Shown piece after piece: positions 15,812 to 23,751 of a stretch of 64,000 nucleotides of DNA; the stretch's first letter is position 1, and the number at the start of each line of letters is the position of its first letter. The stretch lies in the NCBI RefSeq assembly GCF_024213665.1, contig NZ_JANAVP010000001.1, positions 186,001 through 250,000 of the forward strand, written 5' to 3'. Position numbers and translations under genes: made by a program. Below the pieces are notes generated by a model. The model saw only the letters and a list, made by a program, of their open reading frames with translations. It searched no databases and had not been told where the DNA came from. Source of the DNA: Streptomyces sp. A3M-1-3 (GTDB lineage: Bacteria > Actinomycetota > Actinomycetes > Streptomycetales > Streptomycetaceae).

Positions 15812-16369
15812 GTGGGAACACCACCAGGAGGACATCCTTACGGCGGCGCACAGCAGCCGCAGGGTGGGCACGACCAGAACCGCTTCAACTTCCCCTCCTC
15901 GCCGAGCAGACACGGTTCCCCGGAGCAGCAGCCGTACCAGCCGTACGACCACCAGGGTCCGCGGGGCATGCAGCAGCCGGTGCAGCAGCCCCGGCGCGCA
16001 CCGGAGCCGTCCGGCGGCCGGGCCGCGCACAACCCCCTGGTACGTCCGTACGCGATGACCGGCGGCCGGACCCGGCCGCGCTACCAGCTCGCCATCGAGG
16101 CGCTGGTCAGCACCACGGCCGATCCCGCCCGGCTGCAAGGGCAGTTGCCCGAGCACCAGCGGATCTGCCATCTGTGCCGTGAGATCAAGTCCGTGGCCGA
16201 GATCTCGGCACTTCTCTCCATCCCCCTCGGCGTCGCCCGAATCCTCGTCGCCGACCTGGCGGAGGCCGGCCTTGTCGCCATTCACCAGCCCGGCGGCGAC
16301 GAGTCCGCCGGCGGCCAGCCAGACGTGACACTGCTCGAAAGGGTGCTCAGTGGACTTCGCAAGCTCTAG
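15812..16369 (+). CDS. cvnC2: DUF742 protein CvnC2
   Basis: This 185-residue DUF742 protein starts at GTG 15812 behind GGAGGAGG. The first 70 residues are a disordered Gln/Pro/Gly segment absent from CvnC1. The remainder (LVRPYAMTGGRTRPRYQLAI, HQRICHLCREIKSVAEIS, PLGVARILVADLAEAGLV) matches CvnC1 closely. Its 3' end overlaps cvnD2 by 20 bp and is where near-identity with conservon 1 begins. Confidence 0.9.
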   Translation: MGTPPGGHPYGGAQQPQGGHDQNRFNFPSSPSRHGSPEQQPYQPYDHQGPRGMQQPVQQPRRAPEPSGGRAAHNPLVRPYAMTGGRTRPRYQLAIEALVSTTADPARLQGQLPEHQRICHLCREIKSVAEISALLSIPLGVARILVADLAEAGLVAIHQPGGDESAGGQPDVTLLERVLSGLRKL

Positions 16370-16931
16370 CGGCGGAGCGGCCCGCTCCACTACCTCCGCG
16401 AAGATCGTGGTGGCAGGGGGCTTCGGCGTGGGCAAGACCACGTTCGTCGGCGCCGTCTCAGAGATCAACCCGCTGCGCACCGAAGCCGTCATGACCAGCG
16501 CCTCCGCCGGCATCGACGACCTCACCCACACCGGAGACAAGACCACCACCACGGTGGCCATGGACTTCGGCCGCATCACCCTCGACCAGGACCTCATCCT
16601 GTACCTGTTCGGCACCCCCGGACAGGACCGCTTCTGGTTCATGTGGGACGACCTCGTCCGCGGCGCCATCGGCGCCGTCGTCCTCGTCGACACCCGCCGC
16701 CTCGCCGACTGCTTCCCCGCCGTCGACTACTTCGAAAACAGCGGCCTCCCCTTCGTCATCGCCCTCAACGGCTTTGACGGGCACCAGCCGTACAACCCTG
16801 AAGAAGTACGCGAAGCACTCCAGATCGGCCCAGACGCACCCATCATCACCACCGACGCACGCCACCGCGCCGACGCCAAGAGCGCCCTCATCACGCTCGT
16901 CGAACACGCCCTCATGGCACGCCTGCGGTAG
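16350..16931 (+). CDS. cvnD2: Rab-like small GTPase CvnD2
   Basis: This 193-residue GTPase carries the P-loop GGFGVGKTT and GTPGQDRFWFMW. It is identical to CvnD1 except Glu to Asp in NGFDG, Ser to Pro in IGPDA and Lys to Arg at the last residue. In codons 1-190 I count seven base differences, with divergence resuming at the final codons and stop. The near lack of synonymous change contrasts with cvnA and points to recent gene conversion or duplication of this segment. Confidence 0.93.
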   Translation: MDFASSSGGAARSTTSAKIVVAGGFGVGKTTFVGAVSEINPLRTEAVMTSASAGIDDLTHTGDKTTTTVAMDFGRITLDQDLILYLFGTPGQDRFWFMWDDLVRGAIGAVVLVDTRRLADCFPAVDYFENSGLPFVIALNGFDGHQPYNPEEVREALQIGPDAPIITTDARHRADAKSALITLVEHALMARLR

Positions 16932-16965
16932 CCCTGCCGGCCGCCGGCCGCGCACGTTCCCGGGG

Positions 16966-16999
16966 AAAGCCCCGCACTCCTGACGGAGTGCGGGGCTTT
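16966..16999 (+). terminator. Hairpin after conservon 2
   Basis: AAAGCCCCGCACTCC is exactly mirrored by GGAGTGCGGGGCTTT across the loop TGAC, a 15-bp perfect stem 35 bp after the cvnD2 stop. It ends the plus-strand conservon operon. Confidence 0.88.
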
Positions 17000-17038
17000 C
17001 TCACGAGGGAGGCCGCTCGGCTCGTGCCCCAACGCGGA

Positions 17039-17072
17039 AGGGCCCCGCGCTCCTTGCGGAGTGCGGGGCCCT
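17039..17072 (-). terminator. Hairpin after accE
   Basis: AGGGCCCCGCGCTCC pairs with GGAGTGCGGGGCCCT (one wobble) around TTGC. It lies 14 bp beyond the accE stop and faces the conservon 2 terminator, whose stem core it resembles. Confidence 0.83.
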
Positions 17073-17085
17073 CTCGGTTCGGGCG

Positions 17086-17289
17086 TCAGCCCTGCCAGCT
17101 GTGCGGGGCCCGGAAGCCCGGGGTGCGCTCCAGGCGGCGCCAGCCGGCCGTGGAGCGGCCGCGGTGGGCCGGGGCGTCAGGGGTGGCGGCGGCGCGGGCG
17201 AGGAGGACCGCGGTGATGGCGGCCAGTTCCTCGGGGGCGGCATGGCCCTTCTCGACGCGCAGAAGGGTGTCGGCGGCAGGAGTGCTCAT
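17086..17289 (-). CDS. accE: Acyl-CoA carboxylase epsilon subunit
   Basis: This 67-residue protein is the small epsilon subunit that activates actinobacterial acyl-CoA carboxylases. It has the usual pattern of an N-terminal helix (LRVEKGHAAPEELAAITAVL) and a C-terminus ending in a conserved Trp region (GWRRLERTPGFRAPHSWQG). It starts at ATG 17289, 30 bp after the accB stop, in the standard accB-accE order. It is expected to bridge the beta hexamer and the biotinylated alpha subunit, encoded elsewhere. Confidence 0.9.
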   Translation of the reverse strand: MSTPAADTLLRVEKGHAAPEELAAITAVLLARAAATPDAPAHRGRSTAGWRRLERTPGFRAPHSWQG

Positions 17290-17319
17290 GGCGTTCGTGT
17301 CTCCGTCTTCGTCGCAGGG

Positions 17320-18918
17320 TTACTGCGGGGGGTTGCCGTGCTTGCGCGACGGCAGGTCTGCGTGCTTGTTGCGGAGCATCGCGAGTGCGCTGATGAGCAC
17401 CTCGCGGGTCTCGGCGGGGTCGATGACGTCGTCGACCAGGCCGCGCTCCGCGGCGTAGTACGGGTGCATCAGCTCGGCCTTGTACTCCTTGACCATGCGG
17501 GCCCGCATGGCCTCGGGGTCCTCGGCATCGGCGATCTGCTTGCGGAAGATGACGTTGGCGGCACCTTCGGCGCCCATGACCGCAATCTCGTTGGTCGGCC
17601 ACGCGTAGGTGAGGTCCGCACCGATGGACTGGGAGTCCATGACGATGTAGGCACCGCCGTACGCCTTGCGCAGGATCAGGGAGATCCTCGGCACGGTCGC
17701 GTTGCAGTACGCGTACAGCAGCTTGGCACCGTGCCGGATGATTCCACCGTGCTCCTGGTCAACCCCGGGCAGGAAGCCGGGTACGTCCAGAAGAGTGATG
17801 ATCGGGATATTGAAGGCGTCACACATCTGGACGAAGCGCGCGGCCTTCTCGGAGGCCTCGATGTCCAGGACACCCGCGAGGGACTGGGGCTGGTTGGCGA
17901 CGATGCCGACGACCTGACCGTCCATCCGGGCCAGGGCGCAGATGATGTTCCGGGCCCAGCGCTCGTGGATCTCGAGGTAGTCGCCGTCGTCGACGAGCTC
18001 CTCGATGACCTTGTGCATGTCGTACGGGCGGTTGCCGTCGGCGGGCACCAGGTCCAGCAGGGCGTCGCCGCGGCGGTCGGTCGGGTCCTCGCTGGGGTGG
18101 GCCGGCGGGTTCTCCCGGTTGTTGGACGGGAGCATCGAGATCAGGTACCGCACCTCGGCGATGCAGGTCTCCTCGTCGTCGTACGCGAAGTGCGCGACGC
18201 CGGAGGTCTCGGCGTGCACGTCCGCGCCGCCGAGGCCGTTCTGGGTGATCTCCTCGCCGGTCACCGCGCGGACCACGTCCGGGCCGGTGATGAACATCTG
18301 CGAGGTCTCCCGGACCATGAACACGAAGTCCGTGAGCGCCGGCGAGTAGGCCGCACCGCCCGCGCACGGGCCGAGCATCACGCTGATCTGCGGGATGACA
18401 CCGGAGGCGCGGGTGTTGCGCTGGAAGATGCCGCCGTAGCCGGCCAGCGCCGAGACGCCCTCCTGGATACGGGCGCCGGCGCCGTCGTTCAGCGAGACCA
18501 GCGGGGCCCCGGCCGAGATGGCCATGTCCATGATCTTGTGGATCTTCGTGGCGTGGGCCTCGCCCAGCGCGCCGCCGAAGATCCGGAAGTCGTGCGCGTA
18601 CACGAAGACCGTGCGGCCCTCGACCGTGCCCCAGCCGGTGATGACACCGTCGGTGTACGGCTTCCTGGCCTCCAGGCCGAAGCCGGTCGCCCGGTGTCGG
18701 CGCAGCTGCTCGACCTCCTTGAACGAACCCGGGTCCAGCAGCAGCTCGATGCGCTCCCGCGCGGTCAGCTTGCCCTTGGCATGCTGGGCCTCGGTGGCGC
18801 GCTCGCTGGGGCCGCGCCGCGCCTCCTCACGAAGGGAGTGCAGTTCGGCCACGCGCCCGCGGGCGTCGGTCGGCCCGCCCGCGATCTCGTCGCCCGGAAT
18901 CTCGTCCAAAACGGTCAT
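17320..18918 (-). CDS. accB: Acyl-CoA carboxylase beta (carboxyltransferase) subunit
   Basis: This 532-residue carboxyltransferase moves carboxyl from biotin to acetyl- or propionyl-CoA to make malonyl- or methylmalonyl-CoA for fatty acid and polyketide synthesis. The two crotonase-fold halves are complete, with NDGAGARIQEGV and GPCAGGAAYSPALTDF in the first and LDVPGFLPGVDQE and RKAYGGAYIVMDSQSIGAD in the second. Asp428 occupies the position known in the homologous S. coelicolor PccB (Asp422) to govern acyl-chain preference, in keeping with propionyl use. It is followed by accE in the same operon. Confidence 0.95.
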   Translation of the reverse strand: MTVLDEIPGDEIAGGPTDARGRVAELHSLREEARRGPSERATEAQHAKGKLTARERIELLLDPGSFKEVEQLRRHRATGFGLEARKPYTDGVITGWGTVEGRTVFVYAHDFRIFGGALGEAHATKIHKIMDMAISAGAPLVSLNDGAGARIQEGVSALAGYGGIFQRNTRASGVIPQISVMLGPCAGGAAYSPALTDFVFMVRETSQMFITGPDVVRAVTGEEITQNGLGGADVHAETSGVAHFAYDDEETCIAEVRYLISMLPSNNRENPPAHPSEDPTDRRGDALLDLVPADGNRPYDMHKVIEELVDDGDYLEIHERWARNIICALARMDGQVVGIVANQPQSLAGVLDIEASEKAARFVQMCDAFNIPIITLLDVPGFLPGVDQEHGGIIRHGAKLLYAYCNATVPRISLILRKAYGGAYIVMDSQSIGADLTYAWPTNEIAVMGAEGAANVIFRKQIADAEDPEAMRARMVKEYKAELMHPYYAAERGLVDDVIDPAETREVLISALAMLRNKHADLPSRKHGNPPQ

Positions 18919-19037
18919 GTACCGACCCTACGAAGTCGGCCAAGAAAAACCTGCCGTCGACTCCGTACAGTCTCGGGACCGTTCTCCTGTCACCCCTGAA
19001 CAGAACCATTCCCCGGTGCAGCCTAAGTGCCAGGTCA

Positions 19038-19062
19038 GGACCCGCGCGCTTTGTGCGGGTCC
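19038..19062. terminator. Hairpin beyond the PL8 lyase gene
   Basis: GGACCCGC pairs with GCGGGTCC across a 9-base loop. It lies 11 bp beyond the lyase stop on minus. It sits upstream of accB, so it probably shields that promoter. Confidence 0.6.
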
Positions 19063-19072
19063 AACAAGAGCG

Positions 19073-21418
19073 TCAACCGAGAGCCACCTCACACCGATGG
19101 CTCACACCGGCCGTGCCCGGGGTCACGCGAAGCCGCAGTGAACGGCCGGTTGCGAGCACCTCGACGGCCGGGTCCCGGCCGGTGACGCGCCGCACCGGGT
19201 GGTCCCAGGTGATCTCCAGAGGCTGTCCGGAGCGTACAGGTTCGCTGATCCACAGCGTCGCGGTCCAGCGTCCGCTGCGGACGATCACGCTCGACTGGGC
19301 CGTTGAGGTGAATCGCCCCGCCGTACCCGGCTGCCAGAAGTTGGCGCCGGCGAATCCCAGCGAGCGGATCACCACGGACTGGGCGGCGGCTGTGTTCTCC
19401 ACGATCGACAGCCAGCCGCGGTCGGCGGCGCGCGCCGCGAGGGTCCGCCGGGTCGCGCCGGGCATCAGCAGATACGTGTACGAGGCGTCGGCCGGGTCGG
19501 TGCCGTGGTCGAGCCAGAGGGTCTGGTACCGGCGGGTCTGCCGCTCGGTGGTGCTGCCGGTGTTGATGTCCGACCATGCGCCGGTCCGGTCCTCGCGCAG
19601 CGTGTGCAGGTCGGCGCCGCCGGGGAAGACCCAGCCGCCGTGTCCGGCCAGGTGCGCCCAGCGGGGGCGGGTCCGGTCGTCGACGGTGAGCGCGTGTGTG
19701 CCGTCCGCGCCGAGGTTGCGGTTGTCGACGACCGTCTCGACCGGGACTCCGTCAGTGGCGGTGATACCCGCGCCGAGGCAGACGACCGTATCGGCGACGC
19801 AGAACCACGACTTACGGGCTTCGAGGGTGGAGCCGAGGCCCTTGAGGTGCTGACCGACGGCGGCGAACTCGCCGTCGGTGGCGCCGCCGACCCACTTGAC
19901 GGCGGGCTTGGGCAGCCCCCACTCGCCGCCCGCCCGGTCGGCGAGGCGCCGGGTGGACACGGTGGTGCCGGGCAGCCGGTACCAGTCGACGGTCGGCCAG
20001 AACCAGTCCGTGTACTGGCCCCCGTGCCCAGGGCCCCACCAGTAGAGCATTCCGGCCCCGGTGTGCCAGCCGCGCGGGTTCTCGCCGTTGCCGCACTCGT
20101 AGTACGAGATCCGCTCCGAGGCCATGGAGATGTTCGCGGCCCAGCCGGGGCGGCGGTGCACGGCCCGGTCCATCGACGCGAACAGTTTGTGGCTCACCGG
20201 CTCCGGCGCGGCGGGCACCGGAGCCGCGGCGACGGCGTGCAGCCGGGAGAGGTCCGCGACGCCGAACTGCCGGGCGGTGAGGATCGGTGTGGTGGTGTCC
20301 CGCTCGATCCAGCCCTTGATCATGCCGTGCCAGCGCTCGCGCTCGGCGGCGCTCGCCCCGCCCGCGAGGACGGCGATGGCCGCGATGAGTCCCTGGCCGT
20401 GGAAATGGTCGCTCCGCATCACGCTGTGGTCGTCGGCCTTGAGATAACCCCGGCTTACCGCCCGCCCGTTGACGCTGTCCATCATCAGCCCGTCGTGGAT
20501 CAGCGGCGCGTACGCGTGCTCCACGCTGTCCAGGACGATCTGGCGGTTCGGGTCGGTGACCGCCCAGGTGGAGCCGGCGAGCAGGGTGAAGAGCCTGCCG
20601 AGGCCGTCGAGCATGACCTGCCCGTACGTACCGGAGTAGGCGACCCAGGTGTGCTGGACGAACGATCCGTCGGCGTACAGCCCGTCGCCCTTGGTGACGT
20701 ACGGGAAGACCGGCGAGAGCGCGTCGCAGGCCAGCGCGATCTTCTGCGGCGCCCGGCCGAGGACGCCGCGCAGGGCGACGGAGCGGCAGAGGTCGACGCG
20801 GTTGGCGCCGGTGGAGGTGCCGGTGTAGCTGCCGAGCGCCGAGTCGGGGATGAAGTGGTCGACGGCGGCGAAGGCCGCCTGGCGCCGGCCGTCGGTGAGA
20901 CGGTCGTGGAGCGCGGCGACGATGTCGAGGAGGAGGCGGGGGCTGCCGATCTGCCACTCCCACCAGTTGCCGTACCGGGTGGTCGAGGCGTTGTAGATCT
21001 TCGCGGAGAGGTGGTCGAGGCCCCTGACGATGTCGGCCAGGAGGCCGGCGTCCCCGGTGAGGCCGGTGCCCGGCTGCGCGTACGCCTGGGTCATGGTCCA
21101 CAGGCGGCTGTAGCTCTGGGTGATGCCGGCGGGCGGGTTGAAGGGGTGGCCCGGCCAGAGGGAGGTGTCCGTGGGCGCCATGGACGAGCGGAAGCCGGCG
21201 GCGAGTTGACCGGTCTGCTTCAGGCGGGAGGAGTACGGCTCGGCGGCCGGGTCGAAACCGGTGCCGAGGGCGAGGGCCAGCCAGCGCTGCCGGAGGGTTT
21301 CGAACTCCCCGTCGTGCGGCGCCGCGTGAGCGGACGGCGGGAGGGTGAGCAGGGCGGCTCCCGCACCGGTCGCGGCGAGGAAGGTACGGCGGGTCAGATC
21401 GGATAGAGACATGTGCAT
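19073..21418 (-). CDS. Secreted polysaccharide lyase family 8 (hyaluronate/xanthan lyase type)
   Basis: This 781-residue enzyme has a twin-arginine signal (LTRRTFLAATGAGAALLTL then SAHA) and is exported folded. An alpha-toroid domain holds the PL8 catalytic set: Asn in NWWEWQIG (about 150), His in QHTWVAY (about 255) and Tyr in SGTYGQ (about 265). Beta-sandwich domains follow. PL8 enzymes cleave hyaluronan, chondroitin or xanthan by beta elimination; which one cannot be told here. GGGAGGTGG precedes two in-frame ATGs, 21418 and 21412; either may start. A palindrome lies just upstream (21438-21445), suggesting sugar-responsive control. Confidence 0.9.
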   Translation of the reverse strand: MHMSLSDLTRRTFLAATGAGAALLTLPPSAHAAPHDGEFETLRQRWLALALGTGFDPAAEPYSSRLKQTGQLAAGFRSSMAPTDTSLWPGHPFNPPAGITQSYSRLWTMTQAYAQPGTGLTGDAGLLADIVRGLDHLSAKIYNASTTRYGNWWEWQIGSPRLLLDIVAALHDRLTDGRRQAAFAAVDHFIPDSALGSYTGTSTGANRVDLCRSVALRGVLGRAPQKIALACDALSPVFPYVTKGDGLYADGSFVQHTWVAYSGTYGQVMLDGLGRLFTLLAGSTWAVTDPNRQIVLDSVEHAYAPLIHDGLMMDSVNGRAVSRGYLKADDHSVMRSDHFHGQGLIAAIAVLAGGASAAERERWHGMIKGWIERDTTTPILTARQFGVADLSRLHAVAAAPVPAAPEPVSHKLFASMDRAVHRRPGWAANISMASERISYYECGNGENPRGWHTGAGMLYWWGPGHGGQYTDWFWPTVDWYRLPGTTVSTRRLADRAGGEWGLPKPAVKWVGGATDGEFAAVGQHLKGLGSTLEARKSWFCVADTVVCLGAGITATDGVPVETVVDNRNLGADGTHALTVDDRTRPRWAHLAGHGGWVFPGGADLHTLREDRTGAWSDINTGSTTERQTRRYQTLWLDHGTDPADASYTYLLMPGATRRTLAARAADRGWLSIVENTAAAQSVVIRSLGFAGANFWQPGTAGRFTSTAQSSVIVRSGRWTATLWISEPVRSGQPLEITWDHPVRRVTGRDPAVEVLATGRSLRLRVTPGTAGVSHRCEVALG

Positions 21419-21437
21419 GCCACCTCCCGGGTTGAGT

Positions 21438-21445
21438 AAGCGCTT
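21438..21445. promoter_or_regulatory. AAGCGCTT palindrome upstream of the PL8 lyase
   Basis: The perfect 8-bp palindrome AAGCGCTT lies 20 bp upstream of the lyase start, within GTAAGCGCTTTC. Its CG-centred symmetric form is like LacI-family operators of secreted hydrolase genes. It would block transcription close to the start. No cognate regulator is in this window. Confidence 0.45.
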
Positions 21446-21561
21446 TCTACCATGGGGCGGGGCCCGGGAACAGACTCCGCGCACCGGCCCGAGGAGAGGG
21501 CCGGTGCGCGAGGTTCATGCACCTTCATTCACGTTCATTCACGCCTATTGAACGCGGTCGG

Positions 21562-23655
21562 TCAGCTTCCGCAGTGGAAGCGCGCGCTTCCCCAGTCGGC
21601 GTGGTCGTTGCCGTTGCCGTCACCGCCGTCGCCGGCCACCAGGTCGACGTACGTGGCGCCGGTGACGTCTGCGGTCAGCGACCACGCGGAGTCCGCGGCC
21701 CTCAGCACCGGGGACTTGACCTTCTCCGTACCGTCCGCCTGCACGCTGAACTGCACGCTGCCGCGCGTGGCCTGGACGTCGTCCACACCCACCTCGGCGG
21801 TGAACGAGGTGCACCTGCCGCCGAGGTAGTAGCGGACCGCGGCGGGGCCGTGGGTGCCAAGGCCCTTCTCGTACGCCACGCCACCGATCTTCATCGGCTT
21901 GCCGTCGCCCTGACCCTGCTCGCCGTTGGACAGGTCGCGCTCCACCGGCCCCCAGCCGTTCGCCGCCGAAGTCCAGTCGAGGTCGCTCGCCCAGCTGTCC
22001 GTGGTCGGCGGCGGCGGCAGCGTACGGACGGTCGCGGCGGCGGCCAGCTTCCGCTCGGTGCCGCCCACCGTGTACGCGACCTGCGAACTCAGCGTGTACG
22101 ACTGGTACTTCGCGTCCACCGGCGGGGTGACCTGCCAGCTTCCGGTGACCTTGGCGCCCGGCGCGACCGAGTCGAACGTCACCGCACCCGCCGGCTCCGA
22201 CTGCCAGCCCTCGGGCAGGGCGAGGGTCAGTGCGGCGCCGGTCGCGGCGGCTGCCTCGTAGTTGGTGAAGGACGCCTTGACGAGGTTCGGCCGGCCCGGC
22301 TCCAGGGTTTCGGCCGACGGGTCGACGGTGAGCGTGCCGCACGCGGCCCGCTCGGGCGCCGGGCCCAGATCGGTGACAGTGAAGCCGTCGAGGACGAAGT
22401 CCGCGCCGTCGGGTGCGCCGCCCTTCTTGCGCAGTCCGGTCCAGGTGTCGCCGCAGCCGGCCGTGACGGTCTCGCTGAAGCGGTCCGTGGCGTGTTCCTT
22501 CCCGATCGGCGTGCGACGGGTCTCCACGGAAGCGGGCGTGCCGTCGGCGGCGATCCGGTCGTAGCCGGTCACCCACTCGTAGGCGCCCGCGTGGCTCGAC
22601 TGGTGGTCGAACTCGACCTTGTACGCGTGCCCGTCGGCCATGGGGACGGTCCAGGGGGCCGTGCGGTAGACCAGCCCCGTGTTCTCCTCATGCGCCTTGA
22701 GGGACTCGGCGCCGCCGAGGACGTCGTCGACGAGCTTCCCGTTCCAGCCTGCCTGCGTGTACGGGGCGTTCTTCTGCGCGATATGAGTGCGCGGGTCGGT
22801 GGAGCCGCCCGCGTCGCCTTTGAGGAACGGGCCCCAGCCCTGGTCGACGGCCTCGAAGTCCTCGTGCACGACCGTGCCCGCCTTGGCCTCGGGCGCGTTC
22901 GCGACCACCCGTATGTCGTCGATCCGGACGGTCGCCGGGCTGCTTCCCCGCGGTTCCGCCTCGATGCGGAGTGTCGCCCTCCCGCTCGCGGCGGCGGCGA
23001 GCGTGCCCGTGTTGACGATCGCGTACGTGGCACCGACGGGCGCCGCGTCGGCGGGGGTGGCCGTGGTGACCTTGCCGATGACGTCGGCGGTCCTGGTCGA
23101 GTCGGGGTCCAGCTTGGTGAAGGCGGTCCCGGCGCCCGTGTCCGTACTGCCGACGGACACCAGGTCGTGCCCGGGGATGTCGATGGTCCCCACCCGGAAG
23201 GCGTCGGTGTCCCGCACGGCCGTGACCCTGAAGGTGGTCGTGCGGCCCGACACGGAGAGGGCCGCGTCCAGCTCGACGCCGGTGAGGTCGGGGAGGGCGA
23301 GGGTGTAGTGGGCGCTCGATCCGCCGACGACCGGCTCGCCCTTGACCTGGACGCCGTACGCCTTGCCGTTCAGCACCACGGCGGTGACCGGCGCGGTGCT
23401 GCCCGCGAGCTGTGACCCGCTCGCGCGGTCGGTGTAGGTGAGGACGCGCGGGAAGTCCTTGGCGACGGTGACGGCGAGCTGCGGCGAGCCGATGACGGCG
23501 GTGGCGTCTTCGGCCACCGCTGCTGAGGCGGGCAACGTCGGTCCTGCCAGGGCGAATACGGCTGAGGAGGCGGCGGCGAGAGCGCACGCCGCGCGGCTGC
23601 TGATTCCCGGGGGACAACCCCCGGACCCCCTGCCGGAGAAGAGTGATTGCGACAT
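21562..23655 (-). CDS. Secreted GH101-related protein lacking the catalytic domain
   Basis: This 697-residue protein has a signal peptide (AACALAAASSAVFALAGPTL ending at ASA). Residues 50-205 (SPQLAVTVAKDFPRVLTYTD through FTKLDPDSTRT) match the N-terminal galactose-mutarotase-like domain of GH101 endo-alpha-N-acetylgalactosaminidases. The expected TIM-barrel with its acidic catalytic residues is absent. After ATYAIVNTGTLAAAAS it passes directly to a late carbohydrate-binding region (ATVRIDDIRVV, VVHEDFEAVDQGWGPF), a NEW3-like domain and a C-terminal NPCBM module (GLGTHGPAAVRYYLGG). The reading frame is intact throughout. It may be a binding protein or a deletion product. ATG 23655 has no good ribosome site. 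Confidence 0.75.
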   Translation of the reverse strand: MSQSLFSGRGSGGCPPGISSRAACALAAASSAVFALAGPTLPASAAVAEDATAVIGSPQLAVTVAKDFPRVLTYTDRASGSQLAGSTAPVTAVVLNGKAYGVQVKGEPVVGGSSAHYTLALPDLTGVELDAALSVSGRTTTFRVTAVRDTDAFRVGTIDIPGHDLVSVGSTDTGAGTAFTKLDPDSTRTADVIGKVTTATPADAAPVGATYAIVNTGTLAAAASGRATLRIEAEPRGSSPATVRIDDIRVVANAPEAKAGTVVHEDFEAVDQGWGPFLKGDAGGSTDPRTHIAQKNAPYTQAGWNGKLVDDVLGGAESLKAHEENTGLVYRTAPWTVPMADGHAYKVEFDHQSSHAGAYEWVTGYDRIAADGTPASVETRRTPIGKEHATDRFSETVTAGCGDTWTGLRKKGGAPDGADFVLDGFTVTDLGPAPERAACGTLTVDPSAETLEPGRPNLVKASFTNYEAAAATGAALTLALPEGWQSEPAGAVTFDSVAPGAKVTGSWQVTPPVDAKYQSYTLSSQVAYTVGGTERKLAAAATVRTLPPPPTTDSWASDLDWTSAANGWGPVERDLSNGEQGQGDGKPMKIGGVAYEKGLGTHGPAAVRYYLGGRCTSFTAEVGVDDVQATRGSVQFSVQADGTEKVKSPVLRAADSAWSLTADVTGATYVDLVAGDGGDGNGNDHADWGSARFHCGS

Positions 23656-23751
23656 GGGGACTGAGTAGCCCCCTGGTCATGGCACCGTCAACGAAGTGGA
23701 GCGCTCCGGGCAGCGGCAGTCCAACAACCGCTGCGCGGAAGTCCAAGTGGG

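Noticed and set aside
17101..18999. Plus-strand frame of 632 codons
   Set aside because: It is the complement of accB and accE.
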